This document shows positions 36,001-47,231 of a stretch of 64,000 bases of DNA, one piece after another. The stretch is from Ehretia macrophylla (Eukaryota > Streptophyta > Magnoliopsida > Boraginales > Ehretiaceae). Made by a program: the position numbers and the translations under genes. A model generated the notes under the pieces. That model saw only the letters and a list, made by a program, of their open reading frames with translations, had not been told where the DNA came from and did no database searches. Where the stretch lies: positions 59,360,247 to 59,424,246 of the forward strand of contig CM075765.1 in assembly GCA_037974665.1 (NCBI GenBank), written 5' to 3'. Position 1 is the stretch's first letter. The number at the start of each line of letters is the position of its first letter.

Positions 36001-37310
36001 TGTTGTGCGCCGCGTAACTCCTTACGGATCAAAAGTTATGGGCACCGTAGCTTCAGAGACCTGGTCCCAAGCCCCACGCCCTCGGTTTGTCGGCCCAACC
36101 TCTACGTGAAGCGAAGTTGTCTTGCCTAAGGTATCGTGAGATTCGGTAATAGAAATGTGATTGATTAGGTTGTCACCCTTTTCGCTACTCACGACGTACG
36201 ATCCGGGACGAAAAAAAAGCGCAAAAGAAGAAAAAGTATCCCAAAACTGATGAAAATGTTTGATTTTGGGCTTCGAAAACAGGCGCAGCCGAGCAGGCTT
36301 GCTGCCCTCGTTGTAGAGCTCTCGAAGAGCTTTCCAACGGTATGCTGTGCGCCGCGTAACTAATTACGGATCAAAAGTTATGGGCCCCGGAGCGATGGAG
36401 ACCTGGTACCAAGCCCCACGCGCTCGGTTTGCGGGCCCAGCCTCTACGTCAAAGCGAAGTTGTCTTGCCCAAGGTGCCGTGGGATTCGGTAATAGAAATA
36501 TAATGGATTAGGTTGTTGTCCTTTTTGTGGCTCAGGACGTACGATCCGGGACAGAAAAATTGAGCAAAAGAAGAAAAGTGTCCCGAAAATGATGAAAACG
36601 TTTGATTTTGGGCATTGAAAAAAGGCACAGCAATGCAGGCTTACTACCCCCATTGTAGAACTCTCGGAGAGCTTTCCAACAGTATGCTGTGCGCCGCGTA
36701 ACTCCTTACGGATCAAAAGTTATGGGCACAAGAGCGACAGAGACTTGGTCCCATGCCCTACGCGCTCAGTTTGCCCAGCCTCTACATCAAAGTGAAGTTG
36801 TCTTGCCCAAGGTGCCGTGGGATTCGGTAATAGAAATGTGATGGATTAGGTTGTCGTCATTTTCGAGTCTCACGACGTACGATCCGGGGTAGAAAAATAG
36901 TGCTAAAGAAGAAAAGTGTCCCGAAACTGATGAAAACATTTGATTTTAGGCCATGAAAACAGGCACAGCTGAGCAGGCTTGCTACCCCCGTCGTAGAGCT
37001 CTCGGAGAGCTTTCAAACAGTATGTTGTGCGCCACGTAACTCCTTACGGATCAAAAAATATCGGCACCAGTGCGATGGAGACCTGGTCCCAAGCCCTACG
37101 CCCTCTGTTTGCGGGCCCGGCCTCTACGTGTAGCTAAGTTGTCTTGCCCAAGGTGCCGTGGGATTCGGTAATAGAAATGTGATGGATTAGGTTGTCGTCC
37201 TTTTCGCGGCTCACGACGTACGATCCGGGACGAAAAAACAGCACAAAAGAAGAAAAGTATCCCGAAACTGATGAAAACGTTCGATTTTGGGCTCCGAAAA
37301 TAGGCACAGC
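24006..37310 (+). repeat. Satellite block 2, about 39 monomers of 341 bp
   Basis: 13.3 kb of head-to-tail units. Most landmark spacings are 338-343 bp (for example 29005 to 34453, sixteen consecutive units). Short units occur at 25404-25716 (312 bp), 26058-26352 (294 bp), 28728-29005 (277 bp) and 34453-34780 (327 bp). One long unit at 35463-35818 (355 bp) has a small internal duplication near 35505. Seven of eight consecutive units at about 29475-31875 carry a CTAG variant of the TTGCTG site. Units with GTCAAAGCGAAG or GTGTAGCTAAG variants first appear at about 35400. No unrelated sequence is seen in this block. Confidence 0.96.
37306..37310. repeat. Target site duplication of solo LTR 2, left copy ACAGC
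   Basis: Matches ACAGA at 41064-41068 with one mismatch. Removing the LTR plus one copy restores a satellite unit of exactly 341 bp (landmarks 37181 and 41280). Confidence 0.85.
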
Positions 37311-40192
37311 TGTGAGGCCCGACCCCGAATAACTTGTGTTACCTTGATTTGCGTGCCATAGACCCAGAATTATATGACCGACCTTGGATTACGTGCCTTG
37401 TCTTGGTTTTCATGCATGCTTCGTCATTCGTGCCTAGAATTATGTGCCCTAATTCTCGACTTACGTGTCTTGACTTCGAATTGCATGCGTTACCTCGTTT
37501 CGTGTGCCTTGACCTTGAATTGCGTGTCTTAACCTAGGTTTAAGAGTCGTACCTCGATTTACGTGTATTTACTTAGAAAACGTGCATTCGTCTCGTAGTT
37601 CGTGTCCACCTCATGATTCGTGCCCCCTATTGATTTCGGTGCATGCCTCGTAGTGCATATCCTAAACCTCGAACTGTGTGCCTACACGCTAATCAAGAAA
37701 GAATCCTACACAATCCACTAACCAATATCATATTCCTAATTCAAATTCTCTACAAACTCCACTAACAATAAAATAATACTAAACTATTCCTACATTTCCC
37801 ACTATCTATTATTCTATTTATAATTCAACTCATTAACAAACATTCCTATATTTTATTCTACCTAGATTCCCTAAATTCCCAACATTCCTATGACAATTCT
37901 ATGACACAAATGCATAAAAATTAACCCAAAACCCTACCCAATGCACCCAAAATCTCGACACATGCATATGCCCATGCTAGGATGATTCAAATTGTGCTTC
38001 TTGGAGACACAAATCTGATTTTTGCATGCCCAAGGCCAACATTTGCATCAACAATTGCAAAAGCTTCTATTTTCTCTCATTTCTCTCACTCTCCTCACAT
38101 TTCTCTCTCTCCCTCTCATTCTCTCTCTCTCAATCTCGGTTTTGGCTGAGTTCATACACTTCATAGCTCATCTTCATCATTCCATGGTTCATCAAGGCAA
38201 GCTAGAAGCTAAGAAACTCGATTAAACAAGCTAGGATGCAAGAAACACACATGCAAGCTCTTTGAACTTCCATTTCGGTTTAGGTGAGTTTCCTAGCTTC
38301 CATTTCTTTTCTTCTTTTTCTAACCTCATGCACCTACTAAGAAATTTGTCACTAAGCTAGGAAAATTGAGAAAAAAACGGGTGGAGTCTTGGCTAAGCAA
38401 GGAAAAGAACAAATCTTGTGCTTCATCAAAGTCTTGTGCATCTTCTTGTTGTTTTGCTAAGGTGAGGGCTAAAACCTTTTGAAAATCTTTCAAAAATCCA
38501 CATGCATGCTTTTAAATGTATGTCATAAGCTTTTACAACCATGCATGGCAAGATTTTGGCTTGAAGATGATGATAGATGAAATCGGGTTTGGTGACAGCT
38601 CTCTGTCTTGTTGTTGCGAGGTGAGTTTGGCTAGGCAAATGATGTTGAAAATGCATGAAAATTGGTAGGTAACTAGTGTTTCCAGTTTTGAACATTTTTC
38701 TCAGAAATACGACAAAGCGAATTTTGAATCTAAGGTCCTAAAAATGGCAAATCATTAAAATGTGTCCAAATCTGGAAGTCTGGAAAAAAATGAAGCAGGT
38801 TTTGACAGATGCACTGACCTTGTAGAACGAACCAGTTTTGTCTTAGTAAATGATGTCCAAAATGCATGAAATTCGGTGTGCTACTAGTTGTGTCAGTTCT
38901 GGACATTTTTGTCAGAAATGGACTAAGGCTAAATCTGACCCTAAGGACCTCAAAAACGACAAGTGTTGAAATGTGTGCAAATCTGGACAGTTTTGTGCAA
39001 TCCCACTGCTTTGGCTATAACTATTGGACTCGAACTCCAAACGCTGCAAGATTTGTTTCTGATTTTAGTTCATTTCTTAAGCTTTAATTTGAAATCTTAT
39101 TCACTAGAATTGGAGATTTTTTACTTGTCTTAATGATTGTGAGACAACAGCCTATTGCAGTGAGGGTTTCACTTAGTTATATGCTTAGAAAATTTGTTAT
39201 AACTTCTCTTGTGGTATTAAATGCTTGGGATTGTGGCATTGGGATGTTGTGTGAACTTTTTTGAATACTTGGGTATGTTTGAATTAATTGATGCATGGCT
39301 TGAGATTGATTTTGAGTTGACTTGGGGCTTAATCGCACGGGTAAGCACGAAATGGAAACCCTAACGACTAGGTAAATTCACTAAGTGTTGATCCTATGAA
39401 TATCGTGTTTAATTATATGTTTAGTAGGCTGCCCGTAGTTGCCCCTGTAGCCCTAAATGTGATTTTGATGATTACATGTTGACAAGTAGGCCTTTCTTGC
39501 ACCCGGACCCATGTAGATGTCGTTACATGTTGAATAATCTTAGTATTTGATTATGTGAACTTCGAAATGAGTTATATGACTTAATTTATGTGCGTACATG
39601 GCTGCCCGTTTAATGTTCATATAACTCCATGTGCCTTTCAAGTAAAATTACTTGTCTATTCGTGCCTCGCTTGTTTACTTATCAATGTGCAATCTTATGA
39701 CTGTCTGGAGGCAACTTACTTTGTTGTCCTCATAATTTGATATATTAAATGTCATAAATGTGCATTGCATAAGAGGTTGCAACCTTTCATTCTGGCGTGG
39801 TAGCGTTCACGCACACCGGGCTGCGTCGGGCTTGCCGGTGCAACCGTGACTACTATTGTCCAATTCCCTCTCTCGCTTGGGGGCTAGACTTCCTCGGAGA
39901 GTTGGGTCGTAGGATTTCGGGGTACATCCGGAGTACACCCATTTGGCATGAAAAGTGGATGATTGAAGCCAGCCGCAACAACTGTTACTGAAAATGAACT
40001 TGAACGGCAGGAAGTAAGTGCTATGCGGGGGAAAGTGCTACACCTAAATGTGGTGGGAGCTACCTCTTGAGCCCGTATGAGCTACCTCTAGAGTCCTGTA
40101 CGTATCAAACCGTATCCTTTTTACTATGTGTTTAAGTACTCTCACTTGGTTCCTAAAGGACCTCAGGGAGGCTAGACAGGTAAATGTGTTCA

Positions 40193-40194
<2 letters not shown>

Positions 40195-40235
<41 letters not shown>
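40195..40235. repeat. TA dinucleotide microsatellite (41 bp)
   Basis: An uninterrupted TA run inside the solo LTR, absent from the homologous site of the other LTRs in the window, so it arose or expanded in this copy. Confidence 0.97.
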
Positions 40236-40237
<2 letters not shown>

Positions 40238-40339
40238 TATATTATGAGCTTACTTATTCTATTTGACATGTTTTCAAAGGAGTTTTCATAAGTTTAACCG
40301 GAAAAAGATTTCAAAACGTTATCTCTCGTTCCCCCTCGC

Positions 40340-40357
40340 TGAGTTCATAATGACTCA
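40340..40357 (+). promoter_or_regulatory. Candidate LTR hairpin TGAGT/ACTCA (solo LTR)
   Basis: Arms TGAGT and ACTCA around TCATAATG, 706 bp from the LTR end. The loop differs by one base from that of LTRs 2 and 3, while the stem is unchanged. Confidence 0.4.
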
Positions 40358-41063
40358 CCCTCTTTTTTGTCACAGGTACAGCAAATTTGGAACAGATACC
40401 GAAGTAAATGTGCTTGTTGACGATTCCTTGGAGTAACTATATGCTTTTGTGCTTTGCCTGAAAGTGGTTGCTATATGGATGTCGTGTTTGATTGCAAACT
40501 ATTTATTTTATTGATGTAAATTATCCCGTTGTAATTTGGGTCTAATTTTGGGATTGTACTATCTATAATCGGACAAACTTCTTATTTGGTTATTTGCTTT
40601 CATTATTTTGAATAGTAGCTATCGTAGGCAATTAAACCACTAGGTGAAAAATCAACTAAGTCAGTTCGATCTAATTCCACTTAGGTGCTTATTTGTAAAC
40701 TAAAGAATAATAGGTACTTGCATGATAGGAAATTGATAAATAAACGGGACATAGTTATCATGTTAGGCTTATTAACCAAACGAGACCTTCAAGATAGACT
40801 ACTAGGCATATCGGTTGATGAGACAAAATAGGAGTCCTTAATGGAATTGGATTAATGATTGGAATAATTGAGGCGTTTAGAAATTAGGTCAAACTAAAAG
40901 GTCCTAACTACAGCCGTTATGCTGCCGGTTTTTCAGAGAATTTGTGGAGTTTAGGCTAAAATGTTAAGTGTTAAACCCTCTTGAACGATTAAGTATGTGA
41001 TATGACTTGAATATTTAAATCACACCCTAGTCTAACCTTCATAGGTTGGGTTGGGGCGTGACA

Positions 41064-42660
41064 ACAGACGAGCAGGATTGCTGCCCACGTCGTAGAGCTC
41101 TCGGAGAGCTTTCTATCGGTATATTGTGCGTCGCGTAACTCCTTACGGATCAAAAGTTATGGGCACCGGAGTGACGGATACCTGGTCTCATGCCTCACGC
41201 CCTCGGTTTGCGGGCCAAGCCTCTACGTGAAGTGAACTTGTCTTGCCCAAGGTGCCATGGGATTCGGTAATAGAAATGTGATGGATTAGTTTGTCGTCCT
41301 TTTCGCGGCTCATGACGTGCAATCCGCGATGAAAAAACAATGCAAAAGAAGAACAATATCCCGAAACTGATGTAAACATTCAATTTTGGTCTCCAAAAAT
41401 ATATGTAGCCGAGCAGGCTTGCTGCCTTCGTCGTAGAGCTCTCGGAGAGCTTTCCAACGGTATGTTGTGCGCCGCACAACTCCTTACGGATCAAAAGTTA
41501 TGGGAACCAGAGCGACGGAGACTTGGTCCCATACCCCACACGCTCGGTTTACGGGCCCAGCCTCTATGTGAAGTGAAGTTGTCTTGCCCAATGTGCCATG
41601 GGATTCGGTAATAGAAATGTGATGGATTAGGTTGTCGTCCTTTTTGCGACTCACGACGTACGATCTGGGTTGAAAAAACAGCGCAAAAGAAGAAAAATGT
41701 CCCGAAACTGATGAAAATGTTCGATTTTGGTCTCTGAAAATATGCGCAGGCGAGAAGACTTGGTCCCATGCCCCACGCGATTGGTTTGCGGGCCCAGCCT
41801 CTACGTCATAGCGAAGTTGTGTTGCCCAAGGTACTGTGGGATTCGGTAAGAGAAATGTGATGGATTAGTTTGTCGTCCTTTTCGCGGCTGACAACGTACG
41901 ATCCGAGACGAAAAAATAGTGAAAAACAAGAAAAGTGTCCCGAAATTGATGAAAATGTTCGATTTTGGGCTCCAAAAACAGGCGCAGCCGACCAGGCTTG
42001 CTGCCCCCGTCGTAGAGCTTTTAGAGAGCTTTCGAACGGTATGCTGTGCGCCGCATAACTCCATACGGATCAAAAATTATGGGCACCGGAGTGACAGAGA
42101 CTTGGTCCCATACCCCACGTGCTCGGTTTGCGGGGCTAGCCTCTACGTTAAAGCGAAGTTGTCTTGCCCGAGGTGCCGTGGGATTCAGTAATAGAAATGT
42201 GATGGATTAGGTTGTCGTCCTTTTCGCGGCTCACGACGTACTATCGAGGACGGAAAAACTGCGCAAAAGAAGAAAAGCATCCTGAAACTGATGAAAATAT
42301 TTGATTTTAGGCTCTGAAAATAGGCGCAGTCGAGTATAGAGCTCTCGGAGAGCATTTCAACGGTGTGTTGTGCGCCGTGTAACGCCTTACGGATCAAAAG
42401 TTATGGGCACCGGAGCGACGGAAACCTGGTCCCAAGCCCTACGCCCTCGGTTTGCGGGCCCAGCCTCTACATGTAGCCAAGTTGTCTTGCCCAAGGTGTC
42501 GTGGGATTCGGCAATAGAAATGTGATGGATTAGGTTGTCGTCCTTTTCGCAGCTCACGACGTACGATCCGGGACGAAAAAACAGCACAAAAGAAGAAAAG
42601 TGTCTCGAAGATGATGAAAACGTTCGATTTTGGGCTCTGAAAACAAGCACATTCGAGCAG
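41064..42660 (+). repeat. Satellite block 3, about 4.7 monomers
   Basis: Landmarks at 41280, 41621, 41859, 42201 and 42524. The 41621-41859 unit is only 238 bp, lacking about 103 bp at a junction near 41750. The 42201-42524 unit lacks 18 bp near 42334. Two units carry the CAAAGCGAAG-type variant near 41810 and 42147. The block ends in mid-unit at GAGCAG, fused to retroelement sequence. Confidence 0.95.
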
Positions 42661-43449
42661 GATCAGTTTACCCATGCAATTTCAATGGCATTTGTTGGTG
42701 ATACTTAATAAACCTTAGAGTTTGAGTTTCATGAATCTCAACGGTCTTTCTCCTTGATTACGAGCGTGAAGGTTAACGAAGTTGGGAAAGAATGATTAGT
42801 GAATAGGAGCCTGTAGCCGAGAGACTTGTCATTAGAAGATTTACTAATCCAATGTACCTTCAAGATAAGAACTATGATACTACCAATAGATGACGACTTG
42901 AGATGGATTAGTTTATTTGGTGAGTTCAACCTGAAAATAGGCTCGTATCGTGGAAATGATCCGTAACTTGTGTATGGCCTATGTGATAACAGTTCTGAAG
43001 CTAGTAGATAGGATATGTAAATTGGATATAGACCTATCATCTTGAAATTAGCGTATGTCACCCTAGGATCGTGGAATTATTGTGATGTTCCTTTTGAGGT
43101 ATGAATGCGAGATTGACACAACATGAGTCATGATTTTGGAGTTATTGTTATATCGTTAGAATACGGATACAACTTTGATGACTATGTTTGAAGACTCTAA
43201 CCTTAGTTAATGAACTTGACCTTAAGATCAAATGGAGAATAGAGTCGTTCAAAGGAACAAACTGTAAATGTAGAGGTCACACCGAATTAAATGATTGGAG
43301 AAAGCTAGAAAGTGAATTCGTTGTGGTAAGAGAGATCACAGAGCAAAGGACGACCCAGAGTTGGAAAATAACAATGGTCGGAATCCGTCTAAATGACCTT
43401 AACAAGTAAGAATGAATTTCGGGACGAAATTCTTTTAAGGAGGGGAGGA
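42661..43449 (+). mobile_element. 3' fragment of a LARD-like internal region
   Basis: It matches 49321-50110 with about ten differences. The left junction is within GAGCAG/GATCAG, where satellite and element share only one to three bases, as in illegitimate recombination. The frames in it (42738-43061 minus, 43188-43409 plus) recur in the full internal region only because the DNA is duplicated. They match no family I recognise. Confidence 0.88.
43437..43449 (+). other. Polypurine tract before LARD-like LTR A
   Basis: AAGGAGGGGAGGA immediately before TGTGAGGC. The sequence just upstream (TTTCGGGACGAAATTC) is also shared with the gypsy composite. Confidence 0.88.
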
Positions 43450-46400
43450 TGTGAGGCCCGACTCCGAATAACGTGTGTTACCTTGATTTGCGTGCCATAG
43501 ACCAAGAATGATATGACTGACCTTGGATTACGTGCCCTGTCTTAGTTTTCGTGCATACTTCGTCATACGTGCCTTAACCTAGAATTGTGTGCCCTAATCT
43601 TGAACTGCGTACCTTAACCTAGGTTTAAGAGTCGTACCTCAATTTGCGTGCATTACATTGAATTACGTGCCTTGCATTGGTTTATGTGCATTCACCTAGG
43701 ATTGCGTGCATTAGTCTTAAAGTCCGTGTCTTACCTCGTAGTTCGTGTCTACCTCGTGATTCGTGCCCTGTATTGATTTCTGTGTGTGTCTCGTAGTGCG
43801 TGCCCTAGACTTAGGAAAGCGTGCCACCACGCTAATCAATAAAGAATCCTACACAAAGCACAAGACAATAAAATAATCCTACACAATCCACTAACTATTA
43901 TTATAATCCTAATTCAAATCTCTACAAAATCCACTAACACCTAAATATTATATTTTAAACTCACTACAAGACAAAATCTCACAAACCTCTAAACATACCC
44001 TATATTCTATTCTACCTAAAATCCCTAAATACCCAACATTCTCTTACACACATGTTAAAACAATTCAAAAGATGACACAAAATCAGATTTTTGCATGCAT
44101 GTTTAATTCAAAATGATTCTAGACAAGTCATGACACAAAAACACTTATCATAAAAAAATTGCCCAAAACCACCTCAATTTCCTCTCATTTTCGACCAAAC
44201 CACTCATGGCCCATGCTAACATTTCAAATTCCACCTTGAAGACACAAAAATTCAGATTTGGAAGCCCAAGGCTGACCACATGCTCAAAAAATTGCAAAAG
44301 CCTCATTTTTCTCTCATTTCTCTCACTTTCCTCACATTTTCTCTCTCTCCCTCTCACTCTCTCTCTCCATTTCGGTTTTGGCTGAGTTCTCTCCACCTAT
44401 TAGCTCATCTTCATCATCCTATGGTGCATCAAGACAAACCACAAGCAAAGAAACTCACCCAAGCAAGCTAGGATGCAAGAAACACACATGCAAGCATTTT
44501 GAGTCACCATTTTCGGCCTTGGTGAGTTTTTAATCTTCCATTTCTTTTCTTCTTGTTCTAACCTCATGAATGTGCTAAGATATTGATCACTAGGCTAGGA
44601 AAAATATAGAAACCAAGTTGGAATCTCGGCTAAGCAAGAAGAAGAAGAGATTTGAAGCTTCAACAAGTTTTTGTGCATCTTTGTGGTTGATTGCAAAGGT
44701 GAGGGTTAAAATCATTTGAAAACTCTTTAAAAACTCACATGCATGCTCATAAATGTGTGTATTTGCTTCTGTACTTGAGATATATGGTCGTTCATAAGCT
44801 TAAACAACCATGCATGGCAAGATCTTGGCTTGAAAATGATGCTAGGTGAAGTCGAAATGGATGACAGCTCTCTGACCAGTCTTTTCGAGGTAATTTTAGC
44901 TAAGAAAATGATGTTGAAATTGCTTGAAAATTGGTGGGTGACTATTTTGGACAGTTTTGAACATTTTTCCCAGAAATAGGCCGAAGCTAATTTTGAATCT
45001 AAGGTCCTCAAAATGGAAAATCATTAAAATGTGACCAAATCTGGAAATCTGGAAAAATGAATCAGGTTTTGGCAGATGCACTGACCTTGTGGAACGAACC
45101 ATATTTGACTTAGTAAATGTTTTCCAAAATGCGTGAAATTTGGTGGCTAATATATTTTTCAGTTCTAGACAATTTTGTCAGAAATGGACCAAAGCTAAAA
45201 CTGACTCTAAAGACCTCAAAAATGTCAATTTCTGAAAAGTGTATAATTCTGGACAGTTTTGTCCTTCCTCACTGTTTCGGCTATAACTAATGATTCTGAA
45301 CTCCAATTGATGCAAGGTTTGTTTCTGATTTTAGTTAACTTCTTAAGATTTAATTTGACATCTTATTTTCTGAATTTGGATATTGTTTGATTATCCTATT
45401 GATTGTGAGAAAACAGCCTATTACAGTAAAGATTTTATTTAGCCATATGCTTGGAAAATTGTTGTAACCTGTCTTGTGACACTAATTGTGTGGAAATGTG
45501 GTGTTGGGATGTTATGTAGACTGTTGTGAGCACTTGAGGATGTTGAATTAAATGATGCAAGACTTGATAATGATTTTGAGTGGACTTAGGGTTTTAATCA
45601 ATTGATTAAGCATGAAATGGGAACCCTAATGACTCAATAGTCTTAATAGGTGTTGATCAATTGGATATTGTGTTGGAATCATATGCTTAGTGGGCTGCCC
45701 GTACATGTTTTATAACTTCAAAAGTGATCTTGACCATTGCATGTTCACAAATAAGCTTTTCTTGCTTCCGAACCCATGTGGATATCATTGCACGTTGAAT
45801 AATCTTATCACTTGATTGCGTGGACCTCTTAATGAGTTATATAGCCTGTTTTACATGTGTTACATGGCTGCCCGTTTGATGATCATATGACTCTATATGC
45901 CTTTCAAGTGAAATTACTTGTCTTATCGTGCCTTGTTTGACTACTTGACAACGTGCGATCTTATAACTGTTCAGAGGCAACCTACTTTTTTTTCCTCCTA
46001 ATGTGATATGTTAAATGTTATAAATGTGCATTGCATACAAGGTTGCACCCTTTCGTGTGGCATGGTAGCGTTTCACGTCCGCCGGGCGGCATCGGGCTTG
46101 TCGGTGTTACCGTGACTACCATGATCCAATTCCTTCTCTCGCTTGGTATTCACCCTTGGAGAGTTGGGTCGTAGGATTTCGGGGTACATTCGGAGTACAC
46201 CCACCTGGCGTGTTTTGGGGATGAATTAAAGTCGGCCGCAACTCCTGTTACTTGACTTGATCTGAGAGCAAAAGCTCACCGTATCCTTTTTATTATGTGG
46301 ATAAGTACTCCCACTTGGTTCCTAGAGAACCTTGGGGAAGAAAGATCAATATTCCTATTCTGTACTTGTATTTATGGACTTGTATTTCTGTGACGTTCAC

Positions 46401-47202
46401 GTGTGAGAAAGGGAATTTCATCAGTTTAACCGAAAAATGAGTTTCAAAACTTATTTCTCGTTCCCCATCGCTGAGTTCATAAGGACTCACCATCTTTTAT
46501 CATCTCAGGGGAAGAAGAACAAGTACAGGAACCCGAGGACGGTGTGCCTAATGATGAACCCCTGGAGTGAATGCCTGTCATTGCTTATTTTGCTTGATTG
46601 TGACTACTTGTGAACTTTTGCTAGTAGAAGACTATTTCCCCTACGTTATTTGTTGTTTGTGATGTAATAGACCCCCGTTGTAATTTGGGGTCTAATTTTG
46701 GTTTGTACTTATATTAAGTAGACTGATACTAGACATACTATGATCGTTTTGCTTTTATTATCACTAGTATCTATCATAGGTTATGATGCTTAGCTAAGGA
46801 ATAGGCAAACGAACTTATCCAATCTCAACAGGTACTCGCTAATAAGCTAAGATCAACAGGTACATTTTGAAACGAGGATAAATGGACAAACGAGACATAG
46901 TATCATGCTAGGTTATAAATCAAACGAAACGTCGAAATAACCAATAAGAAATTCAATTGATGATAAAATAGTAAACTCTAGTCGGGAATGAACTTGAATT
47001 GAAAGTTTGAGGCTGTTAGAAAATTTAGGTCAAAACAAATAGCCCAATTACAGCCGTTATGCTGCTAGATTTTCAGAAAATTTTGGAGTCTAGAATAAAA
47101 GGTTAAGTGTTAAACCTCCTAGAATGATTAAGAATGTGAAAGGACTTGAATGTTTAGATCACACCCTAGTCTAACCTTTATAGGTCGGGTTGGGGCGTGA
47201 CA
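43450..47202 (+). repeat. LARD-like LTR A (3753 bp)
   Basis: TGTGAGGC to GGGGCGTGACA, followed by a PBS, so it is the 5' LTR of the complete unit and the 3' LTR of the truncated one. By eye it is 97-98% like LTR B at 50111. It holds a GTGC-core motif run at 43450-43830, a CT-rich tract at about 44309-44368 and the hairpin at 46472-46489. Compared with the autonomous LTRs the order of blocks is the same, but similarity is only moderate outside the conserved segments. Confidence 0.94.
46472..46489 (+). promoter_or_regulatory. Candidate LTR hairpin TGAGT/ACTCA (LARD-like LTR A)
   Basis: Same arms and loop (TCATAAGG) as in the autonomous LTRs, 713 bp from the LTR end. Confidence 0.4.
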
Positions 47203-47215
47203 CCTTATATTAGAA

Positions 47216-47231
47216 TGGTATCAGAGCTTAG
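47216..47231 (+). other. Primer binding site of the LARD-like element
   Basis: TGGTATCAGAGCTTAG, identical to the two gypsy copies, 13 bases after the LTR end. Confidence 0.9.

Larger units (their letters stand above)
37311..41063 (+). mobile_element. Solo LTR of the gypsy/LARD superfamily (3753 bp), mosaic
   Basis: Begins TGTGAGGCCC and ends GGGGCGTGACA, the same termini as the gypsy composite and the LARD-like element, but in plus orientation. It has satellite on both sides, a near-perfect 5-bp duplication and no internal sequence. The first roughly 570 bp follow the LARD-like LTRs (43450, 50111). From about 37881-37889 onward it follows the autonomous LTR type (15578-19165 reversed). It holds a CT-rich tract at about 38071-38132, the hairpin at 40340-40357 and a TA microsatellite at 40195-40235. 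Confidence 0.94.

Noticed and set aside
42738..43061. A cellular gene between the satellite and the LTR at 42661-43449
   Set aside because: The stretch ends in a PPT next to an LTR and is repeated inside the neighbouring element, so it is retroelement interior.
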